From Firm-13 sp964617375 (GTDB taxonomy: Bacteria; Bacillota; Clostridia; Saccharofermentanales; Saccharofermentanaceae), in NCBI GenBank assembly GCA_964617375.1, contig CAZTXQ010000008.1:1-64000 (forward strand): a stretch of DNA of 64,000 nucleotides. Reading direction: 5' to 3'. The translations under genes were made by a program, and so were the position numbers. The notes under the pieces are model-generated. The model did no database searches and was not told where the DNA came from. It saw nothing but the letters and a program-made list of their open reading frames with translations. Each line of letters opens with the position of its first letter. Positions within the stretch are counted from its first letter, which is position 1. Shown piece after piece: positions 1-7,429 of this stretch.

Positions 1-41
1 ATCTGCAATGCAGAATAATACCGTAGTAAAAATAACTAGTT

Positions 42-230
42 CTAATCATGAATGATCTTGGTAACACTTGGTCTGATTGTCTTCCAAATATCATAATTGT
101 CATTCGTCTGACTTCCAGATTCCAATAATTCTTTCATAGCCTGCCAGTCTTTAAGAAACTGGATAAGGCTCTTATCTTCAAAGAAAATACCAGGTTCTCC
201 GTTTAGGTCTCTTAATTTCACATCAAACAC
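42..230 (-). CDS. Small hypothetical ORF, possibly a gene remnant
   Basis: This 62-codon reading frame starts with GTG directly after an in-frame stop and has no clear Shine-Dalgarno site. Its composition looks protein-like (acidic, with an FLKDWQAMKELLESG stretch), so it may be the tail of a longer gene that has lost its 5' part. I do not recognise the family. It lies back-to-back with another fragment on the plus strand (216-626), and both break at about 216-233, which suggests an old recombination junction. It could equally be a chance ORF. Confidence 0.3.
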   Translation of the reverse strand: MFDVKLRDLNGEPGIFFEDKSLIQFLKDWQAMKELLESGSQTNDNYDIWKTIRPSVTKIIHD

Positions 231-626
231 TTAGAAGAATTTGCAAACACAGTAGAAAGGGGAGAAAATATTACAGCTGGAAACTCCTTTAGAAGTTTCC
301 TATCAACATTGGGACAGTTGCTATTATCCTTTAAGGAAATGGTTCAGGAAGGTTTCTGCTGGTTTCCACGATTGATGAGATGGAATACAAGCAAAGGAGA
401 AGTTACTCCTGTATTTCGGGATGATCCGGGTGGATATAATTACAAGTTGGAAGCATTTCGCAATGTAGACACAAAGGCGATATACAGGGCGGAGAATTTA
501 AAGGATGAGATTTGTTCAGAGAATCGGATTGGGACGTTGGATCAGTTGGCCGAGAATATAGATGTGGTAGAACAGCAGATGAAAGTAATGCAGGATGAGA
601 TTTACAGGAGGTATAGAAGAATGTAA
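216..626 (+). pseudogene. C-terminal fragment of an unrecognised protein
   Basis: The plus-strand frame is open from 216 (just after an in-frame TAA) to the stop at 626. The first possible start is TTG at 309, without a ribosome binding site, and the codons before it read as sensible protein (HLEEFANTVERGEN). This looks like the 3' part of a larger gene whose 5' end was lost. The tail is charged and coiled-coil-like (VEQQMKVMQDEIYRRYRRM). A hairpin terminator follows at once at 632-667, as expected for a true gene end. I cannot name the family; a mobilisation or element-borne protein is only a guess from the AT-rich surroundings. Confidence 0.35.
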
Positions 627-631
627 AAAAA

Positions 632-667
632 AAGTAAAGTACCTCAGGAAAAAATCTGGGGTATTTT
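632..667 (+). terminator. Intrinsic terminator, probably bidirectional
   Basis: An A-tract is followed by an 8-bp stem (TACCTCAG pairing with CTGGGGTA, one G-U pair), a short A-rich loop and TTTT. It sits a few bases after the stop of the fragment at 216-626. Confidence 0.6.
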
Positions 668-699
668 AGCATAAGATTGCATATCTGTATTTTTAAAAG

Positions 700-728
700 T
701 TGACATATTTTCGCAACATATATACAAT
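700..728 (+). promoter_or_regulatory. SigmaA promoter for the DUF1413 gene
   Basis: TTGACA at 700-705 and TACAAT at 723-728 are separated by exactly 17 bp. The start codon of the DUF1413 gene is about 45 bp downstream. Confidence 0.8.
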
Positions 729-774
729 AGTGTTAACAACATGCTTTATAATGATGTAGAGAAGGAGGAATCTT

Positions 775-1032
775 ATGTTTAACGTAAATGAATTATTAGA
801 CGAAGCTGTGAAAGAAACTGAAAATTTGGATGAGGATGAGATATTCTTAGTGAAGGATTTGTTTAAGGGATATGTCTGGAATAGAATTGCAGTGAAGGAC
901 AGACTTCTATTAGGAACTTTGTTCTTGAATTATGTAAATCAAGGGAACAGTCATCTTTATGCAATTGAAAAAACATCATCTCACCAGCAACAGTATAAAA
1001 AACAAGATAATTTCATAGGAACCTCAATTTGA
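775..1032 (+). CDS. DUF1413 family small protein
   Basis: This 85-residue protein starts at ATG 775 behind a strong AGAAGGAGG site (about 759-767) and a consensus promoter at 700-728. The core (FLVKDLFKGYVWNRI ... LLLGTLFLNYVN) resembles the DUF1413 family, small cytoplasmic proteins of Firmicutes often found near mobile or plasmid genes; their function is unknown. The tail has the EKTSSHQQQY pattern I associate with the same family. It may be co-transcribed with the DUF1538 gene 63 bp downstream, although I see no functional link. The family call comes from memory of the motif, not from a search. Confidence 0.6.
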   Translation: MFNVNELLDEAVKETENLDEDEIFLVKDLFKGYVWNRIAVKDRLLLGTLFLNYVNQGNSHLYAIEKTSSHQQQYKKQDNFIGTSI

Positions 1033-1095
1033 GTTTTTGCTGATAGATATGTAGTTAATATGTATAACATTTATTAAGAAAGGAAGGGAAAATAT

Positions 1096-2586
1096 TTGAG
1101 TGTATTAATTTCTAAATTCAAAGAAGTATTATCATCCGTAATTCCAATTACAATAATTGTGTTAATACTGAATTATACGTTAACTCCTCTTGAAACACCA
1201 ATATTTATAAGGTTTTTGATTGGTGCTTTATTTCTTATAATTGGTTTAACAATATTTCTAATTGGAGTTGATATTGGAATTACACCAATAGGAAATAATA
1301 TGGGCGGAGCGTTTGCTAAGACTAATAAATTGTGGTTAGTAGTAATTGCTGGCTTAATACTTGGTTTTTTTATATCAGTTGCAGAACCAGATCTTCATAT
1401 TTTAGCAGGACAGGTTGATTCCGTTTCGTCAGGTTTAATATCAAGAGGAAGTATCGTAGTGATTGTATCTATAGGGATAGCAATCATGCTTGCGGTAGGG
1501 CTAGGTAGAATCGTTTACAATTTTCCATTATACAAATTATTAACAATAATATACAGCATCATTTTCATACTTGCTTGCATAACCTCACGTGAGTTTTTGG
1601 CAATATCATTTGATGCCTCGGGTGCAACAACCGGAGCATTGACAGTACCTTTTATTCTGGCACTGGCAATTGGTGTTTCAAAATTAAAAAAAGATAGTAA
1701 AGCATCAGAAAAAGATAGTTTTGGGCTAGTAGCCATTGCATCAACAGGAGCGATTATATCTGTATTGATTATGAGCATTATATCAAAAACGGATGAAATC
1801 ACGGGGAATCTTGAAGCAGATGAAATTTCCGAATCTATTATAGCGCCATTTATTCATGAATTTTCTAAAGTAGGGACTGAAGTAATTATAGCATTACTCC
1901 CTATCTTAGTATTATTTCTTGCTTTTCAAAAAATATCTTTTAAATTGCCAAAGAGAGAGGTGAGAAAGATCTTATTTGGTGTACTGTTTACATTTATAGG
2001 ATTGGTTATATTTTTAGTTGGTGTAAATGCTGGATTTATGGATGCTGGAAGTATCATAGGATATAGTATAGCTACATTAGATAATAAAATTTATGTTATA
2101 CTTGTTGGTTTTATACTCGGTGTGGTAACAATACTTGCAGAACCAGCAGTTTATGTATTGACACATCAGATTGAGGGTATTACTAGCGGATATGTAAAGA
2201 GAAGTGTTGTTATGTTTGCTTTGGCAATAGGTGTCGGTATAGCGGTTGCGTTATCTGTGATACGTATACTAATTCCAGAGTTGCAACTATGGCAATATCT
2301 TCTTCCTGGATATTTATTATCAATTGCATTGAGTTATTTTGCACCAAAACTATTCGTAGGTATAGCATTTGACTCTGGGGGAGTTGCGTCAGGACCCATG
2401 ACGGCTACATTTATATTGGCATATACACAGGGAGCCGCAGAAGCAGTGGAAGGAGCAAACGTTTTAGTGGATGGATTTGGTGTAATAGCTATGGTTGCTA
2501 TGACACCGTTAATAGCGTTGCAAATTTTAGGATTAATTTTTAAGATTAAGTCTAAGAAAGGGAGATTTGAAAATAATGGACAGTAA
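1096..2586 (+). CDS. DUF1538 family integral membrane protein
   Basis: This 496-residue, strongly hydrophobic protein has about a dozen membrane segments and an internal duplication. The motif GxxIFLIGVDIGITPIGNNMG near residues 52-75 recurs as GLVIFLVGVNAGFMDAGSIIG near 316-336. Each is followed by an acidic FISVAEPD / TILAEPAV motif, typical of DUF1538 membrane proteins (a putative transporter family of unknown substrate). The start is TTG at 1096, chosen because AGGAAGGG precedes it at a good distance and no better in-frame ATG has a site. Its 3' end overlaps the PII-like gene by 11 bp, so the two are translationally coupled. This neighbourhood is known for the family and suggests regulation of the membrane protein by the PII-like partner. 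Confidence 0.85.
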   Translation: MSVLISKFKEVLSSVIPITIIVLILNYTLTPLETPIFIRFLIGALFLIIGLTIFLIGVDIGITPIGNNMGGAFAKTNKLWLVVIAGLILGFFISVAEPDLHILAGQVDSVSSGLISRGSIVVIVSIGIAIMLAVGLGRIVYNFPLYKLLTIIYSIIFILACITSREFLAISFDASGATTGALTVPFILALAIGVSKLKKDSKASEKDSFGLVAIASTGAIISVLIMSIISKTDEITGNLEADEISESIIAPFIHEFSKVGTEVIIALLPILVLFLAFQKISFKLPKREVRKILFGVLFTFIGLVIFLVGVNAGFMDAGSIIGYSIATLDNKIYVILVGFILGVVTILAEPAVYVLTHQIEGITSGYVKRSVVMFALAIGVGIAVALSVIRILIPELQLWQYLLPGYLLSIALSYFAPKLFVGIAFDSGGVASGPMTATFILAYTQGAAEAVEGANVLVDGFGVIAMVAMTPLIALQILGLIFKIKSKKGRFENNGQ

Positions 2587-3244
2587 AACAGAGATTATGG
2601 AGATGGAGTTAATATGTGTAATAGTTAATTTAGGTACGGGAAGTAAGCTATTAAAAACATTCAAAAAACATGGAATTTGTGGTGGAACTGTAACATTAGC
2701 AAGAGGAACCGCAAACAACCGCATATGGGATTATTTAGGTCTTTCTGATATAGGAAAAGAAATTATATATATGGTTGCAGATAAAGAAACTGCGTATCGA
2801 GTGTTGGATATAGTTAATCTTGAATATAAGTTTGATAAGCCAAACCATGGGATTGCATTTACAACATCCATTTGTGGTACTGCTGGAATGAGAAAGTGTA
2901 AATGTGATAATGTGAAAATTGAGAGAGGTGAAGATAATATGATGTATCAGGTAATTACTATCATTGTTGACAAAGGAAAAGCCGAAGATGTTATAGAGGC
3001 AGCAATTACGGCAGGCTCCAAAGGAGGTACCATTATTAATGGAAGAGGTTCAGGAATTCACGAAACAAGTAAATTGTTTTCCATGGATGTTGAACCAGAA
3101 AAGGAAATTGTAATTATAGTTTCAGAAGTAGATATGACAGAGTCTATAATATCTGTAATAAGAGAAAAATTAAAGATTGATGAACCCGGAAAAGGTATTA
3201 TTTATGTTCAGGATATAAACAAGACATATGGTATTTTCAAATAA
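2576..3244 (+). CDS. Tandem PII-like regulatory protein
   Basis: The protein has 222 residues with two GlnB/PII-like ferredoxin-fold domains in tandem: residues about 5-100 (ELICVIVNLGTGSKLLKTFK ... GICGGTVTLARGTANN) and about 120-222 (VITIIVDKGKAEDVIEAA ... GSKGGTIINGRGSG). The glycine-rich T-loop-like segment (GGTxxxxRGxG) is present in both halves. PII proteins sense nucleotides or 2-oxoglutarate and control channels and enzymes by docking a T-loop, so this one probably controls the DUF1538 membrane protein it overlaps. I place the start at ATG 2576, 11 bp after GGGAG, rather than at the upstream in-frame TTG 2567, which lies almost on top of the site. The classical uridylylated Tyr motif is not evident. 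Confidence 0.8.
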   Translation: MDSKTEIMEMELICVIVNLGTGSKLLKTFKKHGICGGTVTLARGTANNRIWDYLGLSDIGKEIIYMVADKETAYRVLDIVNLEYKFDKPNHGIAFTTSICGTAGMRKCKCDNVKIERGEDNMMYQVITIIVDKGKAEDVIEAAITAGSKGGTIINGRGSGIHETSKLFSMDVEPEKEIVIIVSEVDMTESIISVIREKLKIDEPGKGIIYVQDINKTYGIFK

Positions 3245-3608
3245 AATGCATCTATATTATCAGTTGTTGGCAGATACTGCATAAATGGGACTCACAATAA
3301 TCCTGATAACAGAGAAGTTTTGAGACGTAATAAAATGCTCTAGGTGTGAAACGTGTGTGCAACATTGATTATTACAAAGCTTGTATTTTCGGGCTTTTCA
3401 AGTTCTCAAACAGTTCTCAAAGAGAAGAACTTCTGCCGGAAAGCACTTTGTCACGGAACAAGCGTAAATTCTGCCTTGCTTAGCAAAGTTGATGAAAAGT
3501 GGTGTTATCTGATTTAGCTATTCCGATATATCACTATGCGAGAAATAGCGGTATTATAATACTTATTAAGAAAAGCATCCAAATCAAGAACGATAGGAGG
3601 GCGATGGT
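3245..3608. other. Gene-free junction between AT-rich left end and the rest
   Basis: These 364 bp hold no convincing ORF. Base composition changes here from the AT-rich left end to the more balanced composition of the rest. A TATAAT at 3555-3560 could be the -10 of the lipoprotein gene, but the matching -35 is poor. I looked for integrase genes, tRNA ends or direct repeats marking an element boundary and could not identify any. Confidence 0.4.
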
Positions 3609-4577
3609 ATGCGAGTTCACCGCCTGATTATGGCAATACTTATAGCGGGTCTTTTGTTGTGTACGGCAGCATGCGCTTCTTCGACTGCAAAATCTGTCCC
3701 GAACGGTTCCTGGGACGAGGATATCGGATATGCATATTTCAAGGGATATTCGGAAGACGATGTCGCCTACGACGGTGCGGGTGTCTATTATGTGAAAAAC
3801 CAGATCCTGGTATCAGCCGGAAAGGACCTGACCTTTAAGGATGTCAGCGAAATAGTTTTCAAGTATAATGCCGAAATTGTCGGCTATCTGGAAATGGCGA
3901 ATCAATATCAGATTGAAACACGGACGGATGTCACAATGGAAGAACTGAACCGGATCATTGCTGAGTTGAATGAGAACCCGGATATATCACTGGCTTCTCT
4001 GAACACGGCGTCGGGTGTGCAGTCTCAAGGGGACGGCGTGAAAACGAAAACGTCATATAGAACACCTAAAACTCCGATATCGCTTGAGGGTTACGAGCCG
4101 TGTGCCATTCTGTACATTACTTCCGGAGGAATTTATGGTGGCGCTAATTATTCGGGTGTTTTATTCTATGCGGACGGGAGTGCAGTTCGATTTGAATCTC
4201 CTTCTGATGCTTATGACAATAATATTAATGAGGATAAACTTGTTTCCGATCCGGAGTCGTTGGCTGTGATTACACCCTTGCAATCTCCAGACATGGAGAC
4301 AGTTGACGATATATTCTCTTTGCTTAAAGATGTTAATCCAAATGCAGCAACAAGGGATACAGAAGAAATACCAACGGAGAGTAAAACAACGGGTGAATTG
4401 TACATGGATTATGATCTTTGGGGTTACTATGTAAATTCAGAAGGAGAGTATCAGCGCTTGCTGCTTGATTCAAAAGGGAATTTTTTCAGTAGTCTTTTGG
4501 ATCCAAACTCAAATAAGATATGCACATGGTTTTTCGAACAGCAGAGCGCATGGGACCTCGATGTATATGAACCGTAA
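3609..4577 (+). CDS. Lipoprotein with a subtilisin-prodomain-like segment
   Basis: This 322-residue protein begins with a lipoprotein signal peptide; the lipobox ends in CTAAC near residue 23. Residues about 62-135 (VYYVKNQILVSAGKDLTFKD ... IAELNENPDISLASLN) resemble the N-terminal propeptide or inhibitor domain of subtilisin-like (S8) proteases, but no catalytic Asp/His/Ser domain follows. The rest (about 160-322) is an extracytoplasmic domain I do not recognise, with a basic VKTKTSYRTPKTP linker. It could be a stand-alone cell-surface protease inhibitor or chaperone, which is inference only. The start is supported by AGGAGGG at 3595-3601. A hairpin and T-rich stretch at 4623-4672 ends the transcript. 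Confidence 0.6.
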   Translation: MRVHRLIMAILIAGLLLCTAACASSTAKSVPNGSWDEDIGYAYFKGYSEDDVAYDGAGVYYVKNQILVSAGKDLTFKDVSEIVFKYNAEIVGYLEMANQYQIETRTDVTMEELNRIIAELNENPDISLASLNTASGVQSQGDGVKTKTSYRTPKTPISLEGYEPCAILYITSGGIYGGANYSGVLFYADGSAVRFESPSDAYDNNINEDKLVSDPESLAVITPLQSPDMETVDDIFSLLKDVNPNAATRDTEEIPTESKTTGELYMDYDLWGYYVNSEGEYQRLLLDSKGNFFSSLLDPNSNKICTWFFEQQSAWDLDVYEP

Positions 4578-4622
4578 TTCCGATAATGGATACTCGCAGA
4601 AAGTAAAATTCAAAAAGCATAG

Positions 4623-4672
4623 AAGAAGCCGGTACGCATCTTGTTTAGGACATGTACCGACTTTCTTATTTT
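4623..4672 (+). terminator. Terminator after the lipoprotein gene
   Basis: CGGTAC (4630-4635) pairs with GTACCG (4654-4659), extended outward by AGAA/TTCT with a mismatch and followed by CTTTCTTATTTT. It lies between the convergent lipoprotein and AraC genes. Confidence 0.55.
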
Positions 4673-4766
4673 GCATTCGTCTGCTACCTGGAGCCGTTTC
4701 ATTCATGATTCCGTCTTACTCTTTCGAACCGGTAAGTTCTGTCAACTCCCGATCGTCATACCGCAA

Positions 4767-5420
4767 TCAGACCTTCTTCCGGACCGGAACCCAGATCTCA
4801 CTGTAGTAGTTCTCATCCTCGGTTCCGTTCTTGTAATCGCTTGCGGGACTGTACATCTCGATGTTATAACCGCCTGCGATCTCGTAGTCACGGCTGTTGG
4901 GGAGCCATTCGGAGTAGATCTGCCTGTTCACGCGCTGCAGGGCCAGAGGCATTGCGCCCTTGCAGGGGAACACGGCCCAGGTGTGCTTGGGAATCGTACG
5001 NNNNNNNNNNNNNNNNNNNNNNNNNNNNNNNNNNNNNNNNNNNNNNNNNNNNNNNNNNNNNNNNNNNNNNNNNNNNNNNNNNNNNNNNNNNNNNNNNNNN
5101 TTTCGAACAGCGGAGGGCGTGACGCCGTGAAAGCGAACAAATGCCTTGCCGAAGCTGTCGGGAGAATCGTATCCGTATTTCATCGCGATATCGATGACTT
5201 TTGCGTCCGTCGCAAGGAGCTCGCTGCCGGCAAGCGTGAGTCTGCGAAGGCGGATATACTCTCCGACCGTGATTCCGCAAAGAAGTGCAAATGCTCTCTG
5301 GAAATAGAAGCTTGATACGTGGGCCTGCGCCGCGATGTCCTCCGGGGGGAGTTCTTCGAGAAGATGATTCTCGATATAGTCTACTGCGTTGCCCATTCCT
5401 TCTATCCAGTTCATTGTCAT
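4767..5420 (-). CDS. AraC-type regulator with GyrI-like effector domain, split by a gap
   Basis: The N-terminal part has an AraC-type double helix-turn-helix: ENHLLEELPPEDIAAQAHVS, then VIDIAMKYGYDSPDSFGKAF with the typical RFHGVTPSAVR end. The C-terminal part (VFPCKGAMPLALQRVNRQIY ... YYSEIWVPVRKKV) is the end of a GyrI-like small-molecule-binding domain ending in the usual E-x-W-x-P-V. The 100-N gap falls between them. About 184 residues are visible, whereas such proteins usually have about 290, so the real gap probably hides roughly 300 bp of this gene, including most of the effector domain; the apparent frame across the N run is arbitrary. These regulators usually control detoxification or efflux genes. 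No target is evident next to it. Confidence 0.8.
   Translation of the reverse strand: MTMNWIEGMGNAVDYIENHLLEELPPEDIAAQAHVSSFYFQRAFALLCGITVGEYIRLRRLTLAGSELLATDAKVIDIAMKYGYDSPDSFGKAFVRFHGVTPSAVRXXXXXXXXXXXXXXXXXXXXXXXXXXXXXXXXXXRTIPKHTWAVFPCKGAMPLALQRVNRQIYSEWLPNSRDYEIAGGYNIEMYSPASDYKNGTEDENYYSEIWVPVRKKV
5001..5100. other. Assembly gap of 100 N inside the AraC-type gene
   Basis: A run of exactly 100 N. The equal length of all three N runs in the window shows it is a placeholder for unknown length. It interrupts the coding sequence at 4767-5420. Confidence 0.95.
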
Positions 5421-5568
5421 GCCTCCTCGTTCTTGAGCTCTATTTTATTCGATGACGAAACGGATTGCCCGACATCTTGTGCGGAGTTTTGTCGATAGAT
5501 GGATTCCTTTTATAGGATACAACAGTACTGAGTTTGTCAAATCACAATACTGTCGTTCTGCAGATGCT

Positions 5569-7407
5569 TTATCCTCCGAACTGAAAGGAGAACGGACGTT
5601 CCATGACATATTGGAAGGACTTTCCATCGTCACTCCAGTAAACATTGACAGTCGCCGTATAAGGTTCGTACGAGCTTTCAAAGCCGTCTTTGGATTCGCT
5701 GTTATACTGCCAGTATACGACGCCAAAATCTCCGGTTCCAGACATATACGCCTTCTCTGCTATGAGCACCGGCTTTGCACCCGGGATTTCTTCTACAGCA
5801 TACAGGCCACCAAAAAGTCTTAGATAGTAATCACTCGCTATGTCTTCGTCGTGTCCTTCGGGAAAAGTAAGGAAATAGAGAATATCCGGTCCTTCCCGCT
5901 CGAAAAGCTGAGCGTTTACAACATTTGACGCAAGGAGTTCCCCTTTTGTCGTGTCAAATGAACCGAATGTGACATATAAGTTATCTATATATGCGGCCGG
6001 ATCAGAATCCATTCCGGTTGATTCTGAGGGAGACAGGTAATAGAGAGTCTGATCTTCCGTTGCATAAGCAGGAGTAACTGCCGGTAATTCTACAAAATCC
6101 GGATCCGGATAATTCTCGCTGATTGTACAGCCATCGTTGCCGCGAGTAATTAGAACATTACCGGAAAGACTACGATCATATGAATATTCGGGCAGAGTAT
6201 ATTCTGTGACTATCATTTGTTCATCGAAAAACATCAGATCAAAATCTCCGGCTTGAAAAGGCGCATAACAGAGATTTTTTGTTCCGTAGACGGAGGTCAT
6301 GATATAGGAGCGCGCGGAATCTGCGATCCTTTTATAGAGATAGTCCGGAATATCGTTATAAGGGGATTTCCCTATAAAAGATCGTACCGGGAAGTCGCTT
6401 ATCTTGTAAGGATCGCTTCCGGACATGGAAAAGTATGCAGATCCGTCCGAATTGAATACGATTTGAGTCTGATCGATATTGAAGAATAAAGATTTCACTT
6501 CATAATTGCTTTCAAAGCCGTCGGGAAGAGACAGCTGCCTGGATACACCGTTGAAGCTTACTAAGAGGATTTCGCCTTCTAAAGTTTTCTTCATGTAATA
6601 GATGGTCCCGGCATCGTCGGAGATTGCGGCACAATAGCTGTCGGTATCAACGATGGTCGGAGTTTTACCGATCACAAGGGAGTAACAGGTGAGTGCGTCA
6701 GGATCGTCGACTTTATAGAACGTCGTATAGGATATAGAATCTCCGCATGGCGAAATCGTATAAAGACGACCGGCACCTCTTACAATAAGGCGGGATATGT
6801 CTGTAACGCAGTCATAATAGTAAAGATCACCGCCAATTCCGTGCTCGTATTTTGGAGTAACCAGATAGAGGATGGCACTCCCGTCGCCTGACAGATGGAA
6901 AGAATCAACATCGGATGCAATTTCGACTTGGGCCGTTCCGTCTGTATATACGAGACGTCCCGAACCATACGTATTACAGTCGAGCTGGATAGCCAGGGAA
7001 GAACCGTCCATAGCATATTCAACCTGACTGACTGGATACGATAAGGAACTGCTATACGAGTCAAAATGGGCTATTGTGCCGCTGATAAGAACCGGCTCTT
7101 TTCCATTGCCGATGACGGATATAGACGTTGCATTAGCTTCGATATACAGATTCTCCGCGTACATATTCGTCTGATTTCCCGACATGTCGAAGAAGATCTC
7201 CGGTGATTTGGTCGCTTCAGGCGATATGGCAGGCATTGTTGTCGTTTCGGACGCCGCCGCTGCAGCCGTTGCTGAAAGAGCGGACCCTGTACCGTTATCA
7301 GTAGTGGTTGCAGGCGGCGATTCCCTTGTTTGACCGCAGGATGCAGCCGCGGCCAGAAGAAGGGAAAGAAGGGCGATGACAAGACACTTCAAGGTGATTC
7401 GATTCAT
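5569..7407 (-). CDS. Propeller-type surface lipoprotein, paralogue of its upstream neighbour
   Basis: The protein has 612 residues: a lipoprotein signal with the lipobox ending in AAASC near residue 24, then a Ser/Thr/Ala-rich linker (to about 65). It continues as repeated short beta-strand motifs of the TolB/YncE kind (STNYE-like strands, LYYYDCVTD, IYYMKKTLEG, IVFNSDGSAYFSMSG, YYLSPSEST), consistent with a beta-propeller. No catalytic motif is seen. The start at 7407 has GGGAGG seven bases upstream. It follows its paralogue (7430-9226) by 22 bp in the same orientation, so the two form an operon. They share the YFSM(S/N)G motif and a shared C-terminal pattern (PGAKPV ... VYYWQYNSE / VYYKNMHSF). 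A cell-surface sensing or binding role is inference. Confidence 0.6.
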   Translation of the reverse strand: MNRITLKCLVIALLSLLLAAAASCGQTRESPPATTTDNGTGSALSATAAAAASETTTMPAISPEATKSPEIFFDMSGNQTNMYAENLYIEANATSISVIGNGKEPVLISGTIAHFDSYSSSLSYPVSQVEYAMDGSSLAIQLDCNTYGSGRLVYTDGTAQVEIASDVDSFHLSGDGSAILYLVTPKYEHGIGGDLYYYDCVTDISRLIVRGAGRLYTISPCGDSISYTTFYKVDDPDALTCYSLVIGKTPTIVDTDSYCAAISDDAGTIYYMKKTLEGEILLVSFNGVSRQLSLPDGFESNYEVKSLFFNIDQTQIVFNSDGSAYFSMSGSDPYKISDFPVRSFIGKSPYNDIPDYLYKRIADSARSYIMTSVYGTKNLCYAPFQAGDFDLMFFDEQMIVTEYTLPEYSYDRSLSGNVLITRGNDGCTISENYPDPDFVELPAVTPAYATEDQTLYYLSPSESTGMDSDPAAYIDNLYVTFGSFDTTKGELLASNVVNAQLFEREGPDILYFLTFPEGHDEDIASDYYLRLFGGLYAVEEIPGAKPVLIAEKAYMSGTGDFGVVYWQYNSESKDGFESSYEPYTATVNVYWSDDGKSFQYVMERPFSFQFGG

Positions 7408-7429
7408 ATCGGTTCCTCCCGTATAGGAT

